64,000 nucleotides of DNA, from positions 1 to 64,000 of the forward strand of contig CAVSLS010000036.1 of the NCBI GenBank assembly GCA_963728845.1, given 5' to 3'. Positions within the stretch are counted from its first letter, which is position 1. Each line of letters begins with the position of its first letter. The position numbers were made by a program, and so were the translations under genes. Below the pieces are notes generated by a model that saw only the letters and a list, made by a program, of their open reading frames with translations, was not told where the DNA came from and ran no database searches. The DNA is from Bog-473 sp963728845. GTDB taxonomy: Bacteria; Actinomycetota; Acidimicrobiia; Acidimicrobiales; RAAP-2. Shown one piece after another: positions 19,627 through 29,391 of this stretch.

Positions 19627-20240
19627 GACCCCGTGTCGGGCTGGCCCGACCACCGCATGAGGAGGGACTCGGTTCCCGTATGCAGCTCGAACCGCTCCAC
19701 GACGTGGAACCCGGCTCGCCGGTACAGAGCGACCGCGGTCTCGTTGTCCGCTGCGACCACCACGTGGGCTGCACGCTGTCCCCGACGTTCGACCTCCGTG
19801 AGAAACCCTTCGACCAGAAGCGTTCCCGCCCCGTGTCCGCGCGCCGCCGGATCGACCGCCACGGCGAGCAACTCGGCACCTTCGCCAGCACCGCCTGTGC
19901 CGTGACGAAGGGTCTCGATGACCCGACGCGACGATCGGACGATGCGGCCGCCCGACGCGAGTGCGGCGGCGAAGCCGTCACGCCACACGAACGATCGGTA
20001 GAGAGCGGCTACATCGGTGGAGCCGGCGAGGAATCCCACCGTTGTGCCCTGGTCCACGACGACGAGCAGGAAGCAGCCCGGCGTCCGGGTGACCCGCCGG
20101 TACAACCTCCGCAGGAACCGCGGGCCCAGGAAGGTCAAGAACCCTTCGCTGATCTGCCCGGCGTGGAGGCCGGCGGCTGCGGCAGCGTCACCATCATCTC
20201 CGGTGCGAAGCACCATGCCGTTCCACGTGCTCGAATCCAT
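19623..20240 (-). CDS. GNAT family N-acetyltransferase
   Basis: A ~205-residue GNAT acetyltransferase with the acetyl-CoA-binding motif A in AVAVDPAARGHGAGTLLVE and the following AAHVVVAADNETAVALYRRAGF. It would acetylate an amine, here most likely the amino sugar made by the aminotransferase downstream (context-based inference); a general GNAT role is possible. The ATG 20240 is used; an internal ATG at 20216 is an alternative. The open frame reaches 20411 but the extra residues are not family-like. It is the first gene of the minus-strand operon GNAT, WecA-like, DegT, WbsX-methyltransferase, sulfotransferase. It is divergent from a pair of tiny membrane proteins. Confidence 0.85.
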   Translation of the reverse strand: MDSSTWNGMVLRTGDDGDAAAAAGLHAGQISEGFLTFLGPRFLRRLYRRVTRTPGCFLLVVVDQGTTVGFLAGSTDVAALYRSFVWRDGFAAALASGGRIVRSSRRVIETLRHGTGGAGEGAELLAVAVDPAARGHGAGTLLVEGFLTEVERRGQRAAHVVVAADNETAVALYRRAGFHVVERFELHTGTESLLMRWSGQPDTGS

Positions 20241-20470
20241 CGCCCTCGCCGTCGCCTCCGAACACCTCCAACGCCTGCAGAGGCAGGCCATCTCGTCACA
20301 AATGGTGATGCGACTGCGGTGATCAGATGGTACTTCGCCCAGCTGACATGGTCCGAGGACCACGCCGGGCGTATGGCTGGCAGGCGGGAGGCATCGGGCG
20401 CTACCATCCACTGCCTGTCGGGGTCACAGACCCCGCGGGGAGTGCAGTTCGAACTTTGGAGGTGGGTAAC

Positions 20471-20605
20471 GTGTCGAGTTCCGCCAGGTGGGTCATTTGC
20501 GCGATCTGTGCCGTTCTGGGCGTCATTGCCCTGATCTATGCGGTGATCTACCTTGCCGTGCCGATCCACTCGCTGCCGGGGTTCGTGCCCGGCAAGTCGC
20601 CGTGA
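20471..20605 (+). CDS. small single-span membrane protein
   Basis: A 44-residue frame from GTG 20471 preceded by GGAGGTGG: it encodes SSSARWVICAICAVLG and a strong hydrophobic span, then a short tail ending in FVPGKSP. No family is recognised. Its stop overlaps the GTG of the next small frame (GTGA at 20602-20605), the same coupling used by real genes in this window, which supports it being a gene. It is divergent from the GNAT gene and points at the 3' end of the GT2-methyltransferase gene. Function unknown. Confidence 0.5.
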   Translation: MSSSARWVICAICAVLGVIALIYAVIYLAVPIHSLPGFVPGKSP

Positions 20606-20801
20606 ACGGGCATTACCACAAGCGAGCCGCCCTCACGGGTGTCATCGGCATCGTCCTCTTGGCCATCGCAATTTTCGTCGGGCTGGGGGCCCGTAGCTCG
20701 GCGGCGACTGGAACCGGGTCGTCTCCCGGGCCGGCCCAGGACGGGAGAGGGAGGAGCTGCCGGAGGCGCCGTCGGATCCTGAGCGCAGGCTCAGGCCCTG
20801 A
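20602..20801 (+). CDS. small membrane protein, possibly frameshifted
   Basis: It starts at GTG 20602 with VNGHYHKRAALTG and one hydrophobic span (GIVLLAIAIFVGLGA). In the starting frame it runs on into sequence that is antisense to the converging gene. In another frame the DNA just after the span reads a charged, plausible tail (REREELPEAPSDPERR) that stops at TGA 20799-20801, next to the end of the converging gene. I infer one indel between 20690 and 20740, with low certainty. No family is recognised; it is probably a partner of the preceding 44-residue protein. Confidence 0.38.
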
Positions 20802-22248
20802 CGGGCGTCGCCTCGACGATGAACTGGTAGCCGAACATGGTCGGCCACACATTCGACAGCATTCGATCCACGAGCCGCACCGTGCGGGCCCTCGTGCTCT
20901 CGACGCCCAGCGCATCGAAAGGCAGGCCGACTGGCTCAATACGCCGGATGGCGAAGCCCCGGCGTTCGATCAGCTTGACCAGACTGCGGCGGGTGAAGAA
21001 CCTCACGTGGGTTGCATCGAGGATGCCCCGCTGGTCGTAATCGAACATCCCCAGGGTCGCCCGGAACCTCGGGTACCAGTGGGCCATGTTCGGGACGCAG
21101 ATGAGAGCGGTCCCGCTCGGCGACAAGACATCCCTGGCCTGCGTCATCAGGGTTCCAGGACTGAGGACATGTTCGAGCACATCAGCCAGCAGAACAATGT
21201 CGAAGCCTGAGCCGACTTCCGATGGGATTCCCTCGTTGAGGTCGGCCCTGACGAAGAAATCCGTTCGCTCTCTGACCCCGTCGATGTCGTTCACGTCGAC
21301 GCCGACTACCTGGTGCCCCAAAGCTCGTAACCGCTCAGCAAGCATCCCGCTCGAACACCCAAGGTCCAGGATTCGGCTCGGCGGTCGGTGCTGCAGGAGC
21401 TTCGTGATCCTGCCGTGCGAGCTGTCTTCGCTCGGCTTGAGCTGGTACTCCTCGACGAGCGCGATTCGGCTTCCGTCCCCGAAGCCGGCCTTTTGCAGCC
21501 GGTAAGTGATCACGTCTTTTGTGACGTCAGCCGCATATCCCAATCCATCGACATAACAGATCTCGTCGCCGTAGTAGGTGGGGATGGGCACTTCGGCGAT
21601 GCGCATGCCGGCATCATGCAGTTGGATAATTATTTGAGTGTCGAAGTTGAATCCGTCTGTGTTCTCCTCGAACGGAAGTTGTTTGAGCGCGCTCACCGAG
21701 TAGGCGCGATATCCCGAGTGGAATTCGGACAGGTTGGTTCCGAGCGCGGCATTTTCGAACCGGGAGAGTATGCGGTTCCCTACGAACTTGTAGAGCGGCA
21801 TACCCCCCTTCCGGGCCGCGCCCTTGATCATGGTACGAGAGCCGAAAACGGCGTCGGCCTCGTCGTTCAACAGGGGGGCGAGGATCTCCGGGAGTGACTC
21901 TGGCGCATATTGGCCATCGCCGTGCAGCATGACCACGATGTCAAGCCCGTGCTCGATGGCGAGCTTGTACCCGGCTTTCTGGTTGCCGCCGTAGCCGAGA
22001 TTCGTGGGTTGCCTGATCAAGGTGATCGGCAAGTCGGACTGCTGTTGGTAGCCGAGGCCGACCAGATAGGTCGAGTCCTGGCTGTGATCGTCACTTACGA
22101 TCACCTCTTCGATGTCGGCTCTCAGCTCGGCCGGGATCCGGTCGAGCACCTTGGCGAGTGTCGATGCAGCGTTGTACGCGACGACCAACACCCCGACCCT
22201 CTTCTTCTCGACGGATGCGTCGGGGGCCACCTTCAAGCCATTCACCAC
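20791..22248 (-). CDS. GT2 (DPM1-like) glycosyltransferase fused to SAM methyltransferase
   Basis: A 485-residue bifunctional protein. Residues ~10-240 are a DPM1/DPG-synthase-like GT2 domain: VGVLVVAYNAASTL, IVSDDHSQDST, TNLGYGGNQKAGY, MLHGDGQYAPESL (DXD as DGD) and DAVFGSR. Residues ~270-480 are a class I methyltransferase: ILDLGCSSGMLAERL (SAM loop), VVGVDVND, VLLADVLEHVLSP and RFFTRRSLVKLIE. I place the start at the first of two adjacent GTG codons (22248) after GGAGGG; the frame is open to 22629 but those residues are not family-like. The DPM1-like part suggests a lipid-linked sugar product. The role of the methyltransferase is unknown. Confidence 0.93.
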   Translation of the reverse strand: MVNGLKVAPDASVEKKRVGVLVVAYNAASTLAKVLDRIPAELRADIEEVIVSDDHSQDSTYLVGLGYQQQSDLPITLIRQPTNLGYGGNQKAGYKLAIEHGLDIVVMLHGDGQYAPESLPEILAPLLNDEADAVFGSRTMIKGAARKGGMPLYKFVGNRILSRFENAALGTNLSEFHSGYRAYSVSALKQLPFEENTDGFNFDTQIIIQLHDAGMRIAEVPIPTYYGDEICYVDGLGYAADVTKDVITYRLQKAGFGDGSRIALVEEYQLKPSEDSSHGRITKLLQHRPPSRILDLGCSSGMLAERLRALGHQVVGVDVNDIDGVRERTDFFVRADLNEGIPSEVGSGFDIVLLADVLEHVLSPGTLMTQARDVLSPSGTALICVPNMAHWYPRFRATLGMFDYDQRGILDATHVRFFTRRSLVKLIERRGFAIRRIEPVGLPFDALGVESTRARTVRLVDRMLSNVWPTMFGYQFIVEATPVRA

Positions 22249-22367
22249 CCAGAACCCTCCAAACTGCCGCTTCCCCTGAGCATATCCAGTGGCAGGGCGA
22301 AGCGAAAACGGGGGCGTCGATCCTCGCCGTCCGCCCCTCGATGGCCAAGGGAGCCGTAGGAGGAGCT

Positions 22368-24486
22368 TCACTGTCTTGCCCTTTCCGGACGGCGACCTCG
22401 ACTGACCCGTGAGATCAACCGTCGCCCGACACCGCTCCAACCCCCTGTTGCCGGGATCGCAGATTTCCGGAGGGCGAGTAGCCCTATGTCGACCCTGGAG
22501 GAACCCCAATCCCGCACCACCTCTTGTCGGAAGAGCTCGAGTCCGAGGGCCGCACACTCGAGAACAACATCGTGGATAGTGCCGTGACGGGCGGGGTTCT
22601 CGACCTCCACTCCGAGATTGAGATTCCAAAGGTCGTCGGTGCCGCGCACGAGATCTATGGTGAGCACGACGAGGCCGCCAGGCCGGGTGCGGGCCGAAAT
22701 GTCACCGAGGAGGGATCGGCGTGCCGCAGCAGTGACGTGTTCGATCACGCTGATCGAGTAGATACCGTCGGAAGGCGGTCGACGAGGGAGCTTGTCAAGT
22801 GTGCAGTTCCACGATCGGTTGGCCAGGCCAACGGACCCATAGTCCAAGAAGTCCCATTCGTTCCAATCCGGTTGTGGCGGCCAGCTCCGAATGGTCGGGG
22901 ACGGATCCACGGTGTCGACGACATAGCCACGGCTGGTGAGGAACGGTGCCAACGGGGTGACACCTGCTCCGACGTCGATGAGACGGCTTCCAGGCGGGAG
23001 GATCTCGGTGATCAGTTCGGCCGCGACGGGGTACTCCCACAATCGAGGTGCGTGATCGGGATAGAACCGCGTTGTGCGAAGGGCATGCAGGCGTAAGGTG
23101 ATCAGCGAGAGCGGATCCGGGTGGCGCAGAATCAAGGGATCCAATGTGGCTGCCACGAAGTCACGCGGGTGCTTGTCCTCGGGAGGCCTGAGGACAACGA
23201 AGGTCGAGAGATTGGCGTCGACCCGGACCGGATAGATCTCTGCATCGGGAGCGACGCGCCGCAGGGCGCCCAAGAGCGCTTCGCGGGAATCGTTGCCCGG
23301 GTCGGTGGTGTTGCCCGCTGGGCCTTCGTCGCTGCGGATCACAAGGGCTCGGCACGTCGAACGCCACAAGAGGGTCACAAGACGGTCCCATCTGGATGCA
23401 TCCGTGGGGTGGGTCAGCTCATCGAGACAGACAACGAGGTCAGCCTGGAAGCGATGTTCGGCGAGGGTCTGCCGTACATCATCTGACGGCGCAATCGTCG
23501 TGTACCGCTCGGATCGTCGGATTCCGACCGACTCCGATGTTCGCGCCGACGTCGAGGACCGAGGACGGCTCAAGTGCGTTGATGAGGACGTCGACGATCC
23601 TCATCAGCTCGTGGTCCTGTTCCGGCGCTGATTGTGACAGCCATTCTCGGTAGGAGGATTCAGGAGCAGCCTTCGTCCAAACCTTGCGGATAGCAGCATT
23701 GGCCACGTCGATCTGCCGGTCGATCGAGGGTGCTCCAGTCGCTCGGATCTGACCAAGGCGGTCCAGCTCCTGGTGGTAGTGGATGACGGCCGGCTCGGGC
23801 GGGTCTGCTGGGATCCTTGTCGGGTCGTGCATGGGGGTGTTCCATCGCACGTCGAGAGGGACTGAGGCAACAGTCTCGGCCGTCAGGGCCATCGCCATCG
23901 CCACCTGGTCGACGTGGACGGCCCAATCTTCAAGCAGTTCGAGGTGGTCGAGGAGCCAAGTGGCCCAGTGGGCCCACGCAGTCGCCACGCCGCGCAGGAG
24001 TGGACTCGGTACAAGGTACAGACCGCCGTTGTTGTTTCCCGAAACGGTCCGTTGGTCAGGTCCCCAGGGAAGCGGGACTGCGGGCGGAGCGGACAGTCCC
24101 GCAGCGGCGAAGATGCGGAGAAGGACCTCCAGCGGAGGAACCGGAGCATCCACCGGCTTTCCTGCTACGGCGTCGTGCGGGACATCGATCCGGCGGGGAT
24201 CTTCGAGCACCACCACGTCGGTGTCGCACAGGACGGTTAATCCGGCGGCATCGTCTTCAGCCAGTCGCAGTGCGCCGGAGATCTTGTTGCAGTGGGGGGA
24301 GCGGTCGTCAAATCGATCAATGCCGCGAACAGTGACCCCCTCGGAGCGCAGGAACTCGAGAACATCGGAGGTCGACGCGCCGACGGAATGGACAACGAGA
24401 TCGTCGGGGGTGACTCCGGCGACGTCCGTGAGCGCTGCGTACCATCGCAACGCATCGAGGTGGAAGCGCGGGTGGTCATCGACCAC
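22368..24486 (-). CDS. glycosyltransferase-like protein with two methyltransferase-type domains, frameshifted
   Basis: Two open frames overlap at 23479-23573 and read best as one ~700-residue protein. The first (GTG 24486) has a sugar-transferase-like domain: RFHLDALRWYAAL, a DXD in LCDTDVVVLEDP, GNNNGGLYLVP and VAMAMALTAE; after ~290 residues a SAM-loop VLDVGANIG appears and the frame then fails. The second frame continues that domain (RYTTIAPSDD, FQADLVVCLDEL) and carries another methyltransferase domain: LIDVGAGVTPLAPFL, DTVDPSP, YSISVIEHV and GGLVVLTIDLV. One indel near 23500-23530 would join them. The start is uncertain because an upstream stop lies only about 27 codons away. The substrate is unknown. 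Confidence 0.72.
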
Positions 24487-24607
24487 GCAGCTGAACCGTC
24501 CCCGAGGCGGGTCTGGATCGGGCGTAGAGCGACGTCGAATGCTTCCGGACTGCGGTGCGCGGGCAAGTCGTCAGGTTCTCCGGGTCAGGATTCGAATTGA
24601 GTTCTCC

Positions 24608-25483
24608 CTAACCTTCGTGACTCTTTCGCCGGATGCGATCGCGGTACCCGAGGAGCTTGCTGGCCAGTTCATCTGAGATCCCCAGATGCCGCTTCGCCCA
24701 GTCGTACGCTCTGAGCATCTGCCGATCGACAAAAATGGGGATGGCGTGCAACCCGTCGCCAGGTCGCGGCCGATACTCGGTTGAGCGGACGACGGGGTCT
24801 ACCTCGATGCTGAAGTAATAGAGCGCCAAGGACCGCCTCGCAGTCCCCTCGGGACAGCGCATCGGTTCCGGGTGGCCGTGGAACGACGTGGCATCGGTCG
24901 TGAAGATCAGTACTCGATTGGCAATGGGGCTGACCTTCTCGACGCACCTCTTCATGTCGGTGCTCCATAGCTCGAGGTCACCGCCGTATTCGGGTTCCCA
25001 ATCCTCATTGAGGTAGAGGATGAGGTTGGCTCGACGCTGCCAGTTGCGGTGGTGAGGATGGACGGTGAAATCGGCATGCATGTTGAGGAAGCCACCTCTC
25101 GTCGACTGGTGGAGACCCCCGCCCTCCAAGGAGGGGTCGGCGATCAGTTCGTCCACCCCGAGCAGCGTGCCGATGAACTGCACAAAGCGGGGTGAATTGA
25201 GCTCCTCGAGGATGCGCTGCAGGGTCGGTCCCCATGTAGCCGGATCGGTATTATTGAACTTGCGTTCATTGATGTGTAGGTAGTTGTTCCACCGTTCGGG
25301 GTCGAGGGGTGGGAACTCGGCGATGGCTGCCTTCGCAGCCTCCGGCTCGAGGAATTGATCGATCACGATGTGTGGGTACGGGTCGGCGGACTGATATTCG
25401 ACGCGGAGGCGTTCGACCTCCCGCTCCAGGCGATCGATGTCAAGGACGGGTAAGGGCGTTTCGGTCTCGCTTTGGAGCGTCAT
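24608..25483 (-). CDS. 2OG-Fe(II) oxygenase (prolyl 4-hydroxylase-like fold)
   Basis: A 291-residue oxygenase that would use 2-oxoglutarate, Fe(II) and O2 to hydroxylate its substrate. The iron triad is visible as H136 and D138 in NMHADF and a distal His at about 202 in TSFHGHP, with an Arg pair at 216-217 (TARRSLALYYF) for 2-oxoglutarate. It begins at ATG 25483 (MTLQSETETP). The same frame stays open for another kilobase upstream and runs into the membrane protein gene, but the intervening residues are low-complexity and not family-like, so these are two genes. A decayed copy lies at 30492-30990. Relatives occur in glycan clusters. The substrate, a glycan, lipid or peptide, is unknown. Confidence 0.88.
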   Translation of the reverse strand: MTLQSETETPLPVLDIDRLEREVERLRVEYQSADPYPHIVIDQFLEPEAAKAAIAEFPPLDPERWNNYLHINERKFNNTDPATWGPTLQRILEELNSPRFVQFIGTLLGVDELIADPSLEGGGLHQSTRGGFLNMHADFTVHPHHRNWQRRANLILYLNEDWEPEYGGDLELWSTDMKRCVEKVSPIANRVLIFTTDATSFHGHPEPMRCPEGTARRSLALYYFSIEVDPVVRSTEYRPRPGDGLHAIPIFVDRQMLRAYDWAKRHLGISDELASKLLGYRDRIRRKSHEG

Positions 25484-25977
25484 CCCTTGGGCGTCCCTGC
25501 TCGTATGCCGACTGGCACGGTCCTGCCTCCCTGGCCCTGGTATCGCCGGTGAGTCCGAATTGCTGCCCCTCGTGAGCGTGCGCCCTTTTGTGTAGCACGC
25601 ATCCGGCGTTCGAGCCCGTCCGGTGTCAGGCTCGACAGGGCGTCGCCTCCAGCGAGTCCACGGGGACTTCTGCCCGGAGCCCAGGTTACTGCCTGGTCGG
25701 TTCCTTGCCAGATGGTGCACGCCCAGTTCCGGTCCATAGGGGAGTGAGATGCGCAATACGGGCCTCCAGGAGGTCGAGCCGAGAATTGTGAAGGATTTGA
25801 GGATAGCCGCCCGAGGCGCAGCCGTCTCCGAGAAGCGTCGAACACTCCAATCCGGGTCCTTCGCTGCAGCGCACCGCCTACCGCCAGGGTTCGGCTGTCC
25901 GGTCGCCCTCGCCAAACGCCTGCGTCGCTGGGTTCGGCGCGCTGGCGGGTCGGGCTCTCTAATGCCAGCGGTGCACG
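25484..25977. other. intergenic stretch without a supported gene
   Basis: This 494-bp gap lies between the oxygenase and the GT-C-like gene, both on the minus strand. Open frames cross it in both directions but give Arg/Pro-rich sequence without family likeness. I see no RNA gene, repeat or clear promoter. Confidence 0.5.
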
Positions 25978-28066
25978 TCAGTGAATCAGGCTCAGACACA
26001 GCGTCGGTCGCGGTGTCGGCGCACTCTCGATCTGCAAGGGGTTTGATCCGAGCCGGCCGTGCGAGTTGGTGGAGTCGACATGGACGATGTGTTGTCCCGC
26101 GCCCGTCACCGCCGTCGCCGAGCGACCGACCCCGTCCATCTCCGTTTCGAGCACGTGCTTGACGGGATCGGTAGTGACGATCACGGTGTGCGCCATGCCG
26201 CTGCTGGCTACGAACGAATATCCTTCCACGACCCTTCGCGCCTCCGAAGATTCTCAACGTCATGTCGACGAGACCCGCCGATATCGGTATCGCATCCGCC
26301 TTCACCGTGTACTTTCCCATACTGAGCAGTGGGATCGACTCCTCGCCTTTTGATTCAGTGCTCCTCACCGTCATCTGAAACGTTTGTTCGAATGGTTGAC
26401 CGAGCTCGACCGGCATCCATGTTGTTCGCTGGTATTGCTGACTGGGCACGGTCGAATAGTTCTCCCCGTTGGATATGTAGAGTCCGCTGCAGTTCCCGAC
26501 GACGTACAACTCTCCGGCCGGACCCCATGGGGGCAATGCGTTGCCTCGTACGACTCGTCCCTGCAACGGATGTCCCGTGAGATCACTCACTGTCTTCTGA
26601 GCTTGGACATAGTTGACGAGTTGGGTCGTAGTCCACTCTTCATTGGGGACGATTGCCATGCCGATGTTGGCCACGATGCTAAAGAGCGCGAGCGCTGCAA
26701 TGACCGCCACCGCGGCGACGCGCACCCGGCGCCGCCGGCCCTCCAGGCGACGAAAGATGTCGGCCAGACCCACCGCACTGGCCAGTACGAGGAATGGAAC
26801 GAAGTCACCGAGATATCTCGGACCGATGTAGCCCCACAACAACAACGCAGCAGCCGCACTGGCCGCGGCCAGAAGAAGGAGGCGGGTCCGCGCCACCTGC
26901 CCGACCGCCCTAGGTCGGAAGGCCGTCACCAGACCCCAGATGCTCAAGAGGAAGAGAAGAGGTGTCGACGCCGGGACGCTCGCCGTGCGATACAGCTTGT
27001 CGAAGAGTACGCCACCGAGTGCCTTTGGCGGGCTCGTGGGCAGTGTGAGGAACGGGAAAACACGGCTGAGGCTCAGGTTGTCAAGCCCTAGGTACGTGAC
27101 GACGTTGGTCGGCACGTACTCGGTCCCTACCTCCGAATTGTGGTTGGCGACGAGAAACTTCTGCCGATACGCGTTGACGTGGGACCAGACCTGGTCAGTG
27201 ATGGGGACGCCGAACGGGACACCGAACTTGGCGTAGTTGAGCGCGCATGCAAGGACAAGCGGGATCAGTCCCGCGGCGAGCACGGGAACGAACCATCGCC
27301 GGTTTTCCGAGCCACCGAAACCGAGCAGGAACCAGACCGCAACGAAACCGGCGCCGACGACACATGCCCAGCCGGTGGTCGCCCGATCGAAATTTGCGCA
27401 CAAGATGAGCAGACCAGAAGCAAGGACGCGGCCGTTTGATGGTCGCTCCATTACCCCGAGGAGGGCGAAGATGGTCGCCGTCGTGAGGCATATGCTCCAC
27501 GCGATGTCCTCGTTGAAGACGTAGGGAATCGACGCCAGCAGCATCCAAATCGTGCCGCCCATGATCGTGGCCATCAAGACTCCGTACGCGGTGGCCTCGA
27601 TTCTGCCCATGGCGCAATCGCCACGAAGGAGGTACCGAACTCGCCAGAGCAAAAGCGACGCAAACAGCCCTGTCAACAGCCACGCCAGGAGCATGGATGA
27701 AGGAGTCAGCTTTCCATCCAAGCTGCTGGTAACCAGCAATATCGGCATGCGAATGATCGAGGGAAACAAGCCGAAGTACGTGTACGTTCGCCCCTCGTTC
27801 ACGAATCCTTCGATGCCAAGAATTCCATTGGGCAGCGACAGGTGGCCGTGAAACATGGCGCGCGCCTGCAGGTCGAAGAAGTTGCTTTGGAATATTGATT
27901 GGCGAAGCGGGTTGGGGGGGCCCCAGTCCGACCAGAGGATCCAGACGAAAGGCACCGCAGTGAGCGCAATGGCGATCAGCGATGCAAAGGTGAATCGCCG
28001 ACGACCAGCCTCGAGATCGGACCGCACAACGGCGCCGTCGCCTGCCGCGACATCAGCCACATTCAT
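25978..28066 (-). CDS. GT-C-like polytopic membrane protein (family A), frameshifted near C-terminus
   Basis: A large membrane protein of about 695 residues and the first of three family-A paralogues here, with 31008-33134 and 33243-35341. Shared landmarks are FDLQARAMFHGHLSLPNG, YTYFGLFPSIIRMPILLVTS, VFNEDIAWS and DQVWSHVNAYR, spread over ~11 membrane spans, then a soluble C-terminal domain (ALPPWGPAGELY, CSGLYISNGE). Near 26235 the frame shifts: family-like sequence resumes as VEGYSFVASSGMAH and ends in TLCLSLIH, matching the paralogues' LCHSL and LCRHL ends, at 25978. The start is ATG 28066. The fold suggests an outer-face sugar transferase; catalytic residues are not proven. Confidence 0.82.
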
Positions 28067-28267
28067 TTCGGCCTCGAGCGAAACGAGCCGACTCTCCCCA
28101 TGAGGACCCGTCTGAAGGGAGCTAGCTGGGACCTTTCCCCATTTCGCAGGAGTGTAGCGAAGAGGCCGTGACGCGAAGGGTCGCATCCAGGCGAACTCCG
28201 ATGAGCAGCGTTCACCGTTGCCGCGGCCCTCAGGCGGCAACAGGCTCGACGGGCTAATGTTTGACCT

Positions 28268-28750
28268 GTGAAGAGCCGGTTGGTGCGGCTGTGGCGCCTC
28301 GCTCAGAGCCCTCAGGGACTGAAGGTACTCAAGTACACGATGGTGTCGGTGATTTCCGCGTTGACCTCGCTGGCGATCCTCACGATTGTGTTCGGGGTGC
28401 TTCGCTTGTGGGGCGAGGTTGCCAGCACCTTGTTCGCCAACGTCATGGCAGGCTTTCCGTCCTACTACCTCAACCGCCGGTGGGTGTGGGGAAAGGGGGG
28501 ACGATCCCATATCTGGCGAGAGCTGGTCCCATTTTGGGTGATGTCAATATCGGGCATCCTCTTCGCTTTGTACGCGGCTTCGTTGGCGCATAACTTCGCC
28601 GATACTCACCATCTTGGCCATTTGGCTAGGACCATCCTCGTCGTCGGGGCGAACATCGCGGCCTTCGGCATTCTGTGGTTCGTCAAATTCCTCATCCTCA
28701 ATCGGCTGTTCACTGAACTCGCCGATGCCGAGGTGGGGGTCGACGCCTGA
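28268..28750 (+). CDS. GtrA family membrane protein
   Basis: A 160-residue protein with four predicted spans, the usual size for GtrA, a family proposed to flip polyprenyl-phosphate-linked sugars across the membrane. VLKYTMVSVISALTSLAIL, SYYLNRRWVWGKGG and ANIAAFGILWFVKFLILNR in sections are typical. The start is GTG 28268, divergent from the family-A membrane gene with a 201-bp gap. Together with DPM1-like GT2 enzymes and GT-C enzymes it would supply sugars to the outer face (inference). A degraded second copy lies at 30045-30280 in the same orientation, on the far side of the tRNA. Confidence 0.88.
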   Translation: MKSRLVRLWRLAQSPQGLKVLKYTMVSVISALTSLAILTIVFGVLRLWGEVASTLFANVMAGFPSYYLNRRWVWGKGGRSHIWRELVPFWVMSISGILFALYAASLAHNFADTHHLGHLARTILVVGANIAAFGILWFVKFLILNRLFTELADAEVGVDA

Positions 28751-29223
28751 GGCGTTCCGCCGATCGGAAAGGTGACACCTCCATCTTCTGTCGCCTCGGC
28801 GGCCGTTTCGCAAGTGATCGCGACAGCAGCATTCGGTCGCGATGAAGGTGGTTGCCCTTGCACTGGGGAATTTGGATGAGCGTTTCCGGTCCATCCAGCT
28901 CCAGCTTCGAGCCTTCAACTGCGGACCTCGATTACACATCCCTCCCGGCGCTCTGCAGTTGTGACCTGACGAGTCGGATGCAACTGTGAGCTACGGGCTG
29001 GGTCTCGTTGTCCCTGAACCCGCGCACTGGTTCAGGGAACAAGCACAGTTTCTGCGGGAACACCACTCAAGCCTGTTCGGATGAACCGAGATCCCAGACG
29101 CGTGATCTGTAAGCTCCACTTCGACAACCGAACCATTTGAGACTTCAACGAGATGGTGTGCCACCGACTAATGTCGGTGGCACCGCGTCATGAGGCAGTC
29201 CACTCCGAGCTGGGGTGGGTCAC
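28751..29223. other. non-coding stretch between GtrA gene and tRNA-Arg
   Basis: No frame in these 473 bp gives a family-like protein on either strand. The sequence just before the tRNA is AT-richer and probably holds its promoter, but I cannot place boxes with confidence. Confidence 0.5.
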
Positions 29224-29295
29224 GCCCCCGTAGCTCAGGGGAAAGAGCATCGGTTTCCTAAACCGTGTGCGAAGGTTCGAATCCTTCCGGGGGCG
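29224..29295 (+). tRNA. tRNA-Arg (anticodon CCU)
   Basis: A complete cloverleaf. The acceptor stem GCCCCCG pairs fully with CGGGGGC (29288-29294), the D-arm is GCTC...GAGC, the anticodon loop is TTCCTAA giving CCU (reads AGG), the T-arm is GAAGG/CCTTC around TTCGAAT, the discriminator is G and no CCA is encoded. Its 3' end with flank is repeated at 29341-29356, which marks it as a likely integration target. Confidence 0.95.
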
Positions 29296-29340
29296 CTTTT
29301 GAGACGCTTCCGAAGGTCCTCGATGTTGTGAACTCAGGCA

Positions 29341-29356
29341 CTTCCGGGGGCGCTTT
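29341..29356 (+). repeat. direct repeat of tRNA-Arg 3' end (att-like)
   Basis: The 16 bases CTTCCGGGGGCGCTTT at 29284-29299 (end of the tRNA and 4 bases beyond) recur exactly at 29341-29356, 57 bp downstream. Such partial tRNA 3' copies are normally left by tRNA-targeting integrases. No integrase gene is present in the window, so this would be an emptied or shuffled attachment site. Confidence 0.6.
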
Positions 29357-29391
29357 GTGATGTCGCGAGACATTGTGGGGTTTCGCTCCTT

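Noticed and set aside
18573..20534. A 653-residue plus-strand frame
   Set aside because: It is antisense to the aminotransferase, WecA-like and GNAT genes, low in hydrophobic pattern and without family likeness.
24608..28510. A single 1300-residue protein on the minus strand
   Set aside because: It is two genes (GT-C-like membrane protein and 2OG oxygenase) joined by open but non-coding Arg/Pro-rich sequence. The membrane protein's true C-terminus is in another frame.
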